NCBI GenBank assembly: GCA_002363515.1
Contig: DEVX01000063.1
Span: 1-6,522, forward strand
Direction: 5' to 3'
Source: Candidatus Saccharibacteria bacterium UBA3225
GTDB taxonomy: Bacteria; Patescibacteriota; Saccharimonadia; Saccharimonadales; Saccharimonadaceae
DNA length: 6,522 nt
The translations under genes were made by a program, and so were the position numbers. The notes below the pieces were generated by a model that ran no database searches, had not been told where the DNA came from, and saw only the letters and a program-made list of their open reading frames with translations. This document shows, piece after piece, positions 1-5,782 of the stretch. The stretch's first letter is position 1; each line of letters begins with the position of its first letter.

Positions 1-1
1 G

Positions 2-367
2 AATAATCACGGTAAAGCCCCGCCAGATTCTGGGAGCGGTAGCAATATTCTTAGCTCTGATGAGTACGGTAACTGGGTGGCCGTGTTGCCTAGTCAGCCC
101 CTAAAACGCTATCTCGTAGATCTTGACCCGGGTAATGTAACTAAGGTTGTGGCTGTGCGCAATTTAATAGAAAAGAATCGTACTTCTCTGAGGTATAGAA
201 TAGACAATAATGGTGTGGCTTATCACGATGTGGTTACGGTAGTAGTTGGTTCCAAATGTCCCGACTTGGGCAGTGATACGATTCAATTTGTAAATACTGG
301 ACATCGTACTGATATAGTGGTAGTTCGTTTTATGGAGCGAGGCTACTGGTATTGTCAGGAAGTTTAA
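2..367 (+). CDS. Hypothetical protein, C-terminal 121 residues (5' end outside window)
   Basis: The reading frame is open from the left edge of the window to the TAA at 365-367, giving the last 121 residues of a longer protein. A GTG at position 77 could be read as a start, but the frame continues upstream without a stop and no good ribosome site precedes it, so I treat this as a partial gene. The first 20 residues are a Pro/Ser/Gly-rich linker (PPDSGSGS). The remaining ~100 residues look like one compact beta-rich domain with repeated Val-rich strands (VVTVVVG, DIVVVRF). Two cysteines, at fragment residues 86 and 118, are the only ones and could form a disulfide, which would suit an exported protein. 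I do not recognise the family. The gene faces the five-gene minus-strand operon with only 5 bp between the stop codons, so it belongs to a different transcription unit. Coding status is moderately secure and function is unknown. Confidence 0.7.
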   Translation, partial: NNHGKAPPDSGSGSNILSSDEYGNWVAVLPSQPLKRYLVDLDPGNVTKVVAVRNLIEKNRTSLRYRIDNNGVAYHDVVTVVVGSKCPDLGSDTIQFVNTGHRTDIVVVRFMERGYWYCQEV

Positions 368-372
368 TTAGT

Positions 373-1308
373 TTATTCGTCCGATATACCTTCTTGCGTG
401 GTGATTCTTTCGTCGTCTTTGTCGACTTTGTCGATGATTGGCTCTAGATTACTATAGTCAAACGTAAATTGACCGTAATATTCGAATATTTTGAATGGCT
501 GCCCCGTCTCTTTGATACGAATACCATTTATCTCTTTTTCACCAGTTATGCCATTCTTGTAAGTCGATATGAAAGATACCGAATAGCTTGTTGTGCTATT
601 TCTTAGTAATACCGTAAAACTTCCGTCCGCATTGTATTTAATTTCTTGATAAGCGTCTACTTCTGGGAGTAGGTAATAGAAGAATGCGGAGACTGTTTGG
701 TGTATTACTTTGTTTGCGTAGTCGGAATAACCTTTAGCGGCGATTCTTGTGACGCCAGCAAAAATGCTGTTTCTTTCGGAAGGAAATTCATAGTCTTTAT
801 CCTTATCAAGCATATACTCGTTGAGCATCCTTTCGATTGTTTGGTCTCTTGTGATAAATCTAAGTAAGTCGTATTCTTCTTCCGTATAGGCTCCTGTATC
901 TGGCAATAGATACTGCAATAAATATGAGTTTGCGTTTCCGACTAACTCAAAATCCAATTCTTTCTTTATGAAGCCTTCAGCCGTTATGACGGCGTGACAC
1001 TTACCTGAAGGTAAACGATGAGTGCCGTTCGTGTAGCTTATACCATTTATTTCAACGCTGGCGCTTGTGGGGATTAGCCTAACATTCAAGATTGCCGTAT
1101 CTCCAATAACGGCATTTCCGTTCTTTGATCTAATGGCGGCTCTTGCTGCAAATACGAAGACGAACAGCAGTATTATTGCTCCGGCAATTATCAGCTTCTT
1201 CTTTAGTGGCTTTTTTTGCTTTTGTTGTTGCGCTTGCGTGTAATTGGCGCTATTATTCATGAAATTTTGAATAAACTCTTGATTTGGCCTCTCGCTATTG
1301 TTATTCAT
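373..1308 (-). CDS. Single-pass membrane protein with PEGA domain (operon gene 5)
   Basis: This 311-residue protein has a polar, Gln/Asn-rich, presumably cytoplasmic N-terminus (residues 1-37) ending in a basic stretch (KKPLKKK). One transmembrane helix follows at about 38-59, then a ~250-residue extracytoplasmic part. Residues ~71-135 match the PEGA pattern: a strand, P-x-x-A-x-V-x-I-N-G, a turn, a Pro/Ser-Gly-Lys step, then a Gly-Phe and a second strand. PEGA domains are small beta-sandwiches of surface proteins, often thought to bind other proteins or wall material. The rest (140-311) is unrecognised. The start is well fixed by an AGGAGA ribosome site at 1313-1318, four bases before ATG, which overlaps the TAG stop of the preceding gene and implies translational coupling. 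It is the last gene of the operon and resembles the first gene (5765-6412) in its TM-plus-PEGA layout. It has a single Cys (104), unlike its neighbours. A scaffold or adhesion role for the surface complex is inference. Confidence 0.88.
   Translation of the reverse strand: MNNNSERPNQEFIQNFMNNSANYTQAQQQKQKKPLKKKLIIAGAIILLFVFVFAARAAIRSKNGNAVIGDTAILNVRLIPTSASVEINGISYTNGTHRLPSGKCHAVITAEGFIKKELDFELVGNANSYLLQYLLPDTGAYTEEEYDLLRFITRDQTIERMLNEYMLDKDKDYEFPSERNSIFAGVTRIAAKGYSDYANKVIHQTVSAFFYYLLPEVDAYQEIKYNADGSFTVLLRNSTTSYSVSFISTYKNGITGEKEINGIRIKETGQPFKIFEYYGQFTFDYSNLEPIIDKVDKDDERITTQEGISDE
904..1098 (-). other. PEGA domain in operon gene 5
   Basis: This covers residues ~71-135 of the 311-residue protein. 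The core I-P-T-S-A-S-V-E-I-N-G followed by T-N-G-T-H and a late E-G-F matches the PEGA consensus (P-x-G-A-x-V-x-I-N-G ... G-x-x-P ... x-x-G-Y/F). The closest look-alike in this window is at 6110-6298. Confidence 0.7.
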
Positions 1309-1312
1309 TTTT

Positions 1313-1318
1313 TCTCCT
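1313..1318 (-). promoter_or_regulatory. Strong Shine-Dalgarno across the stop codon of the preceding gene
   Basis: The minus strand reads TAGGAGAAAAAATG. AGGAGA is a near-perfect anti-16S match, its first two bases are the last two bases of the TAG stop of the pilin-peptidase gene, and it sits four bases before the ATG of the 311-residue gene. This fixes that start and implies that ribosomes finishing the upstream gene re-initiate here. It is the strongest ribosome site in the operon. Confidence 0.85.
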
Positions 1319-2411
1319 AAAAGTAGTTCGTCGTAGGATTAACGTGCCAAACTTCTGATTTAATTGGTCTTTGCATGCCATAGTTCTTAAGATTGTCGCA
1401 GAACCAATGCGATGTGATTGAATAGTGCCAGCGATTGAGAGATTGTTTATCCGTAACATTGCCCCAATCTTGCGTGGAGGCGCAGGTTGACTTTTTGCCA
1501 TTGTTAGTATCACCTTTCGGGATACTAAAGTCTATTGCTAAGCCACCTTCGTGTGGCGATTCGCCCGGTTTTGCAGCGTATTGTCCGCCGTTGTTTTTAT
1601 ATTCGTTATAGAGTTCTTGCTGTTTTTCGTATGAACGGAATGATTGGCTGGCGCTAAGCTGTTGCCCATATTCTTTTTTGTAGGCCTCCGCAAGGGCGTA
1701 GTATGCTCCAGATACACGCGAGTTTACATATACGTCCCCATTTATGTTCGGTATGGAGCAAAGGTTTATTTTTACCAATTTGCCATTAACATGTGCTTTG
1801 TCGTAAGTTTTATAGAACTTTGTTCTGGGATCGCATTGGATTTTGTCGGAATCCTTCGTAAGCGGCCCGATAGGTTTATCGGTCTGAGTTGCTTCGTTCC
1901 CCCCACCAGTGTTCCCGCCCTGGCCGCCGCCGGCGCTACTATTTCCCCGGGTTGAGCTGCCGCCATTCTGGCCGCTGGAGCCATCGTCGGGCTGACTTAA
2001 GTCTATTGTGCCATCTCCGACTACCCGTGAGCCAGATTCACTACAGCCTTCTGCTGATTCTTGGGGGTTTAAAATTGCATTTAGGTCTCCGCCTGGGATA
2101 AACATCGATATAGAAATTGCTAGCGTCGCATATAGTAGTATGCCGATTATTGTTTCGATGATGCGTTTTATGCCTTTAGATTTTCTATCTGATTGGTCTC
2201 TGGATGTCATGATTAAGATTCCGCCATGGATTAGGCCAATGGTCGCAAGTAGTCCAATTCCGATAGTGAACGTGCTAATGACAAATGAGAGAATTTTAAA
2301 GATAGAGCTACCGTGACAATCGTCGCAGACTTGTCCAAAAAATATAGTATTAATGCAGTTTGATGGTAGGCCTGCTGCGAATTGTTTTAGCAACAATATA
2401 AAATAGTTCAT
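1317..2411 (-). CDS. VirB2/TrbC-like pilin module fused to VanY-type M15 D,D-carboxypeptidase (operon gene 4)
   Basis: This 364-residue protein has two unrelated halves. Residues ~1-108 look like a VirB2/TrbC-type pilin: a short hydrophobic N-terminus, TM helix 1 (~38-68), a basic loop (SRDQSDRKSKGIKR), then TM helix 2 (~82-105) ending in IPGG. The positive loop places both termini outside. A Ser/Gly/Asn/Gln-rich linker (~115-185) leads to a peptidase M15 (VanY) domain at ~230-358. That domain carries the SxHxxGxAxD motif (S285, H287, D294), the E-x-W-H motif (E353, H356) and the upstream R259 of the usual SFRSY segment. H287, D294 and H356 are the expected zinc ligands and E353 the catalytic base, so activity is likely. 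M15 VanY enzymes remove the terminal D-Ala of peptidoglycan stem peptides. Eight cysteines suit an oxidising exterior. The ATG is preceded by AAGGG at only 3 nt spacing. The downstream gene's ribosome site overlaps the TAG stop. Pilin polymerisation is inference; the peptidase call is firm. Confidence 0.9.
   Translation of the reverse strand: MNYFILLLKQFAAGLPSNCINTIFFGQVCDDCHGSSIFKILSFVISTFTIGIGLLATIGLIHGGILIMTSRDQSDRKSKGIKRIIETIIGILLYATLAISISMFIPGGDLNAILNPQESAEGCSESGSRVVGDGTIDLSQPDDGSSGQNGGSSTRGNSSAGGGQGGNTGGGNEATQTDKPIGPLTKDSDKIQCDPRTKFYKTYDKAHVNGKLVKINLCSIPNINGDVYVNSRVSGAYYALAEAYKKEYGQQLSASQSFRSYEKQQELYNEYKNNGGQYAAKPGESPHEGGLAIDFSIPKGDTNNGKKSTCASTQDWGNVTDKQSLNRWHYSITSHWFCDNLKNYGMQRPIKSEVWHVNPTTNYF
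1338..1724 (-). other. Peptidase M15 / VanY catalytic domain
   Basis: This covers residues ~230-358 of the 364-residue protein. All key residues are present: R259, H287, D294, E353 and H356, in the order and approximate spacing of VanY-like zinc D,D-carboxypeptidases. C310 and C338 lie in an insertion between the two zinc motifs and may form a disulfide there. Confidence 0.88.
1857..2069 (-). other. Low-complexity Gly/Ser/Asn linker, locally GC-rich
   Basis: This covers residues ~115-185, joining the pilin-like and peptidase halves. The protein is rich in Gly, Ser, Asn, Gln and Asp, with runs such as SSAGGGQGGNTGGGN. The DNA at about 1895-1985 is visibly more GC-rich than its surroundings because of Gly, Ala and Pro codons and their complements. 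It is probably a flexible spacer that lets the enzyme reach away from the membrane. Confidence 0.8.
2088..2411 (-). other. VirB2/TrbC-like two-helix pilin module
   Basis: This covers residues 1-108. Two hydrophobic helices separated by a basic loop and followed by a Pro-Gly-Gly turn match the layout of VirB2/TrbC pilins and the 'pilin' proteins common near VirB4/VirB6 genes in CPR genomes. N-terminal C19, C29 and C32 (a CDDC pair) are extra features. Family membership rests on layout and hydrophobic pattern, so it is less secure than the M15 call. Confidence 0.65.
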
Positions 2412-2426
2412 ACGCCCTTGTTTGGA

Positions 2427-3179
2427 TTATGCTCCGCTGTTCGAGTCGCAATAGTTTGGCATTATAAAGTTAAATTCTGACACGTTAAAATTATTCCTAT
2501 CCAGCCAAGCCTGGAAATTCTTCAGTGCATTAGCCTTTATTTCCGCATCGCCGCAACTGTCCACTGCTATTTCAAGCTTCTTGTCATTCTTGCGTCGTAT
2601 TACGGTGTAGCTATCTCCGTTATCTGTTTTGCCTACGTATGGCAAATAGCTATCAATTGCTGTCGGCGATTGTTTTTTGAGTTCATATTTGTCGCTGGTG
2701 TACTCGTAGATTTTTGAATTGCCTTCTTTAATAATGAGGTCGATTTTCTGATTTTCGTCTTCTTTAGTTTGAATCGCATAATCGTATGTATCTGCTATTT
2801 TTACTTTAAACTGTTTTATTTCGTCGTTCGCTACCCAGCTATCTTTTTGATAGCTAATCTTTTTGCCCTTTGGATGAAGGATTGAGAAGTAGTTTTGGAT
2901 AACCTTCATCATCTCTACGTAGGCATCTTGCCCATAATCGGCACTAATATCTTCGAAGCCGATTAGGGATAGCCTCCAGTCATTGATTGCGCCTAGATTC
3001 TTTTCATTTATTTCTTTGCCGGAGGCTATATCGATGACGATAGCGGTATTTTTAGTGAGACTATAGCCGTATACTAGTATAGATATTATAATTGCAATGA
3101 TTACTACGCTGACTACGGCGTATGCAATTATGTTGATTAGCTCTTGGTTTTTATCTTTCCAGTCTTTATAGCTTCCCAT
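2427..3179 (-). CDS. Single-pass membrane protein of unknown family (operon gene 3)
   Basis: This 250-residue protein has a short cytoplasmic N-terminus (1-14), one strong transmembrane helix (~15-39) and a ~210-residue extracytoplasmic domain of mixed alpha/beta character. It lacks the PEGA motif of the first and fifth genes. Its only cysteines, C209 and C244, could form a disulfide closing the C-terminal subdomain. The end (AWLDRNNFNVSEFNFIM) resembles the end of the 215-residue protein (ARKLVEDAGFKYENYGIIY), suggesting a shared C-terminal module. The start lies one base after the TAA of the 863-residue gene, with a GAGGT ribosome site inside that gene's last codons, so the two are translationally coupled. 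Topology (short N-tail, one TM, ~200 residues outside) would fit a VirB8-like T4SS component, but I see no sequence motif supporting this. The gene is secure; its function is unknown. Confidence 0.88.
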   Translation of the reverse strand: MGSYKDWKDKNQELINIIAYAVVSVVIIAIIISILVYGYSLTKNTAIVIDIASGKEINEKNLGAINDWRLSLIGFEDISADYGQDAYVEMMKVIQNYFSILHPKGKKISYQKDSWVANDEIKQFKVKIADTYDYAIQTKEDENQKIDLIIKEGNSKIYEYTSDKYELKKQSPTAIDSYLPYVGKTDNGDSYTVIRRKNDKKLEIAVDSCGDAEIKANALKNFQAWLDRNNFNVSEFNFIMPNYCDSNSGA

Positions 3180-3189
3180 TTTACCTCGC
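3180..3189 (-). promoter_or_regulatory. Ribosome binding site embedded in the end of operon gene 2
   Basis: The minus strand reads GCGAGGTAAAATG. GAGGT spans the last Arg codon and the first base of the TAA stop of the 863-residue gene and lies four bases before the ATG of the next gene. Stop and start are separated by a single base, so re-initiation by terminating ribosomes is expected. Confidence 0.75.
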
Positions 3190-5772
3190 TTTGATAGCTT
3201 TACAGTTGTTCATTCTTGGATATATGCTAGACGGATCCCACTCTGTCTCCATACTATTGACGCGTCCTTTTTCTCCATTAGAATCAGCTAGCAGCCATTT
3301 CCCATCGTTAGTAATTCCGCGAATACCGATACAGTGTCCGCCTCCGGTGAATGGATTAGAGCCCTCGCCGCAGGTCCAGATCATGTATCCACTACGCAAC
3401 TTTGCGTTAATCTGATCTATGCTAGCGCCATCTATATTTTCGGCTTCTAGTCCGTATTCTGGAGCAAGTACTAATGGAAGTGAGTGACTACTACCGCTGT
3501 TACAAACATGCAAACCTTTGCTGCCGGCAACTTTTGTCACTTCGTCTGGTAGATATTCTTTTCCGGTTAAAGCGGTGGCCATCATAGCGAAGGAAACTAC
3601 ACCGCATCCTGCAGAACAGGTCGTGCCGCATCCGCCGTAATCGGTGTTTGCCCATTTTTCGTCGCATTGATCCCACCATGGAAAATCATCGCCGCTCCAT
3701 GCTTTCTCCTGTGCACCACAGAATCCTGTATTAGTAGATGCCTGTATGGAGTCGAGAGCTTCCTTTAGCATTGGCCAAATATTTCCAGTATCTGTATGAT
3801 CGTTTGGCGCTGGCGTGTGCATATGGGCTAAAATGCCATTATAGCTATCGAAATCTTCACCGGCCGCTAAGCGTTGCGGTTTTTCCCAGTCGACCGAAGT
3901 GTTCATCGGTATGCCTGTTTCTTGGCCGATTGCGACTAGTAATTTAGCGAGGTATGCCCATTCCTCTTTTGTGAATTTGGTTTTGTCTAATATGTACCAT
4001 TCGTCATTCTCGTGTGCTTTTGTCGAAAAGCCGATTATCTCTATCTGTACGCCCGCTGAATAGTCGTACGACGCAATGCTATTGGCCGGTTTTGTGATAG
4101 GGTGATGCTGGAATACGGTTTTACTTTTTAGGTTAATCGTAAAGTGGGCAGGAAAACCATTTTGGCCATATAGAGCTAAGCCGCTAGTGCCGCCACCGTC
4201 GCCACCTTCGGTGTTGTGCAATGTGATCTTGTTTGGGCCGTAGGTAGTTCCGTCTTTCGGGTTTTTAGTTTTAAAATCTTTAAGATGTTCGCTGTCGCCA
4301 GGCGTATAATTGCCAATTACCTCTTCGCGTTGGTATCCTTCAATTCCGCTTGTGAGCCAGCCATTTGACCAAGTAGCGCTAACTGACTGTTTGCCGGTTG
4401 TGTTGTTGACGGCTTGAGCGATAATTTTAGCAAATAGTTTGCACCCGATGTTGTCAGTTGGATGAAGTTGGTCCATCATGTACTTCTTTGGGTCTTTTGA
4501 TGCAGGGCCAAGCCAGTCGGCAATAACAATGTTGCTGTAGCGCGCTGCGTATTTCTTAAGATGCTCGTTTTTTTCATTAAACTTGGCCGAGTTTTTGCCA
4601 CTGTTCGTTCTGTTGTAAAAATTCATAAGGACTACTTTTCTTTTTGTGCCAACGATTTCCATAAGATCTTTGAAATCTTGCTCGGTTACATCTTCGTCGT
4701 TTGTGCCCAATGCAAAGACGACTGTATTGCGTATTTTGTCGCCTTTACCTTTTAAGCGGGTTAAACCATCTGGCTTATCTGTACTATATGTTCCCGACCA
4801 CATTGAGCCGCTGATGGCGTCAATATCGATGCCTGGCATTGCTTCTTGCAGCTCCTTCTTTGCATGTACGGAGATGGAATCTCCTACCAAGGTAACTTTA
4901 TTGCCGTCGGCAGTTACGCCGGTATCTTCATTTACTCCACCACTACTAGTGTTATTACTAGCGCATTCCATATTAAGTGAGTGTGGTTCGGTACTTGAAA
5001 ACTCTGGGATGCTATGAATGTCTGAGTTGACGTCTGAGTATTTGCCGCCGACTTGGATATTTTTTTGTTTTGCGAGCTCTTCAGAATTTGGCCATCCTTT
5101 TTGTTTTGCAACCTCATCCGAGATGTCGATTGCCCATTTCATAGCATCCCAATAGACATCGTGGTTGCAGCCATCTGACGCTGGACAGTAATGTGCAATT
5201 TCGGCATAAAAGAACTGTTTTAAGTCAAAGTTGCTTGCTGATGAATATTGAAAGGCGTCGGAGTAGATCCCGTTGCGCAAGAAGTCGATGGCGTATCCGG
5301 CCATCATATTTTCGATTGATGAATAGATCGACCATTTTCTGCTTCCAGCGTCGTATGGTTCTGGTTTATTATAGAAACCGCTACTCGTATAGGATAAACC
5401 GAGCCAGTTAAAACCTCCTAACTCTTCTACGTGCGAAGCGACGCAGTCGGTGCAGAGGCCCAAAGTTGACTCATGCACCATTTGTGCAAATACTAATTCC
5501 CACGGTACGCCCGTTTCTTCCTGTAGTTTCATGGAAAGGATGCCGTATTTCTCTGTCACTTCGCGGAGGCGGGCTTCTACGTCCGTACCCGTAATTTCGC
5601 CGCCACATTCACCAGTAATATCGCCAGTTCCGCAGTAGTCATCTGGCTTATAGAATCTGATTCTGTTTTGAGCGAATTGGTCGATATACTCGCTAGTATT
5701 TGCGTGGGCATTATTTCCGACTATTGACAGTGTTATTATAAGGAATAGTGCTAATAATATCTTTTTATTCAT
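3181..5772 (-). CDS. Secreted four-domain peptidoglycan hydrolase: GH73-like, SGNH, Amidase_2, C39-like peptidase (operon gene 2)
   Basis: This 863-residue protein begins with a signal peptide (residues 1-24, Lys-rich start, hydrophobic core, AHA cleavage site). Four enzyme-like domains follow. (1) A GH73 glucosaminidase-like domain at ~70-225 has FAQMVHESTLG, with E101 as probable acid. (2) An SGNH hydrolase at ~292-455 has GDSI (S299), GTND (N358) and DQLHP (D434, H437), resembling the outer domain of OatA-type O-acetyltransferases. (3) An Amidase_2 (AmpD-type) domain at ~505-672 has H519, E578, H650 and D661. (4) A C39-like cysteine peptidase at ~697-850 has C723, H813 and D830. Expected targets are the glycan chain, O-acetyl groups on sugars, the MurNAc-L-Ala bond and stem or cross-bridge peptides. 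It has 17 cysteines, of which 16 remain for disulfides once nucleophile C723 is set aside. No C-terminal anchor is visible. Its ATG overlaps the end of the preceding gene by 8 nt, with a weak GGGA ribosome site. The domains are clear; their actual substrates, and whether wall is self or foreign, are inference. Confidence 0.93.
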   Translation of the reverse strand: MNKKILLALFLIITLSIVGNNAHANTSEYIDQFAQNRIRFYKPDDYCGTGDITGECGGEITGTDVEARLREVTEKYGILSMKLQEETGVPWELVFAQMVHESTLGLCTDCVASHVEELGGFNWLGLSYTSSGFYNKPEPYDAGSRKWSIYSSIENMMAGYAIDFLRNGIYSDAFQYSSASNFDLKQFFYAEIAHYCPASDGCNHDVYWDAMKWAIDISDEVAKQKGWPNSEELAKQKNIQVGGKYSDVNSDIHSIPEFSSTEPHSLNMECASNNTSSGGVNEDTGVTADGNKVTLVGDSISVHAKKELQEAMPGIDIDAISGSMWSGTYSTDKPDGLTRLKGKGDKIRNTVVFALGTNDEDVTEQDFKDLMEIVGTKRKVVLMNFYNRTNSGKNSAKFNEKNEHLKKYAARYSNIVIADWLGPASKDPKKYMMDQLHPTDNIGCKLFAKIIAQAVNNTTGKQSVSATWSNGWLTSGIEGYQREEVIGNYTPGDSEHLKDFKTKNPKDGTTYGPNKITLHNTEGGDGGGTSGLALYGQNGFPAHFTINLKSKTVFQHHPITKPANSIASYDYSAGVQIEIIGFSTKAHENDEWYILDKTKFTKEEWAYLAKLLVAIGQETGIPMNTSVDWEKPQRLAAGEDFDSYNGILAHMHTPAPNDHTDTGNIWPMLKEALDSIQASTNTGFCGAQEKAWSGDDFPWWDQCDEKWANTDYGGCGTTCSAGCGVVSFAMMATALTGKEYLPDEVTKVAGSKGLHVCNSGSSHSLPLVLAPEYGLEAENIDGASIDQINAKLRSGYMIWTCGEGSNPFTGGGHCIGIRGITNDGKWLLADSNGEKGRVNSMETEWDPSSIYPRMNNCKAIKAR
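3223..3684 (-). other. C39-like cysteine peptidase domain (Peptidase_C39_2 type)
   Basis: This covers residues ~697-850. The opening WWDQCDEKWA matches the 'YYSQxDPxWA' start of the family. The nucleophile lies in AGCGVVSFAMM (C723), the His in GGGHCIGIRGI (H813) and the third triad residue in LLADSN (D830). Cysteines 703, 715, 719, 757, 801 and 814 make it unusually Cys-rich for the fold. Related domains cleave peptides or wall cross-bridges; here the domain is C-terminal and not next to an ABC transporter, so bacteriocin-leader processing is unlikely. Confidence 0.82.
3757..4260 (-). other. N-acetylmuramoyl-L-alanine amidase domain (Amidase_2)
   Basis: This covers residues ~505-672. ITLHNTE supplies zinc ligand H519, GVQIEIIG supplies catalytic E578, and ILAHMHTPAPNDHTDTG supplies H650 and D661. 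This corresponds to the AmpD/PGRP-type set His, Glu, His, Asp. The stretch between H650 and D661 is one residue longer than in AmpD. Confidence 0.88.
4408..4899 (-). other. SGNH hydrolase domain (OatA C-terminal-like)
   Basis: This covers residues ~292-455. Block I is VGDSI (S299), block III is LGTND (N358), and block V is MDQLHP (D434, H437). The order and the VTLVGDSISVHA opening resemble the extracellular SGNH domain of peptidoglycan O-acetyltransferases. Without the ten-helix acyltransferase partner in this protein, an esterase that removes O-acetyl groups seems more likely than a transferase. Confidence 0.82.
5098..5565 (-). other. GH73-type endo-beta-N-acetylglucosaminidase-like domain
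   Basis: This covers residues ~70-225. KLQEETGVPWELVFAQMVHE corresponds to the 'SGVPPSLTLAQAILES' region with catalytic E101. NWLGL corresponds to 'NLFGIK', and SSIENMMAGYAIDFL to the conserved 'S.....Y..FL' segment of FlgJ/GH73 enzymes. Cys pairs 107/110 and 196/202 are additions. A lysozyme-like or lytic transglycosylase activity on the same fold cannot be excluded. Confidence 0.72.
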
Positions 5773-5782
5773 AGATAATCCC
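5765..5782 (-). promoter_or_regulatory. Start/stop overlap with weak ribosome site between operon genes 1 and 2
   Basis: The minus strand reads ATGAATAA, so the ATG of the hydrolase gene lies inside the end of the first gene, whose TAA is four bases on. A weak GGGA (5779-5782) sits six bases before the ATG. The overlap suggests coupled translation rather than strong independent initiation. Confidence 0.6.

Noticed and set aside
77..367. Separate 96-residue gene starting at GTG 77
   Set aside because: The frame is open to the window edge, there is no clear ribosome site before the GTG, and the upstream residues look like an ordinary linker.
1301..1984. Minus-strand 70-residue frames (1301-1513 and 1772-1984) inside the pilin-peptidase gene
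   Set aside because: They are in alternative frames of a gene with intact M15 motifs and have implausible composition.
1644..2316. Several plus-strand frames of 70-103 residues opposite the pilin-peptidase gene
   Set aside because: They overlap strong coding sequence on the minus strand, have odd compositions and no ribosome sites; they are shadows.
2427..3179. Calling the 250-residue protein VirB8
   Set aside because: Only topology agrees; no VirB8 sequence motif is visible, so the function is left open.
3223..3684. C39 domain as a bacteriocin-leader peptidase of a transporter
   Set aside because: That type is N-terminal on an ABC transporter; here it is C-terminal in a secreted wall hydrolase with no transporter nearby and the opening matches the C39_2 type.
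4646..5017. 123-residue plus-strand open frame
   Set aside because: It lies wholly antisense to the SGNH-encoding part of the hydrolase gene, its protein shows no domain features, and the opposite strand has clear catalytic motifs.
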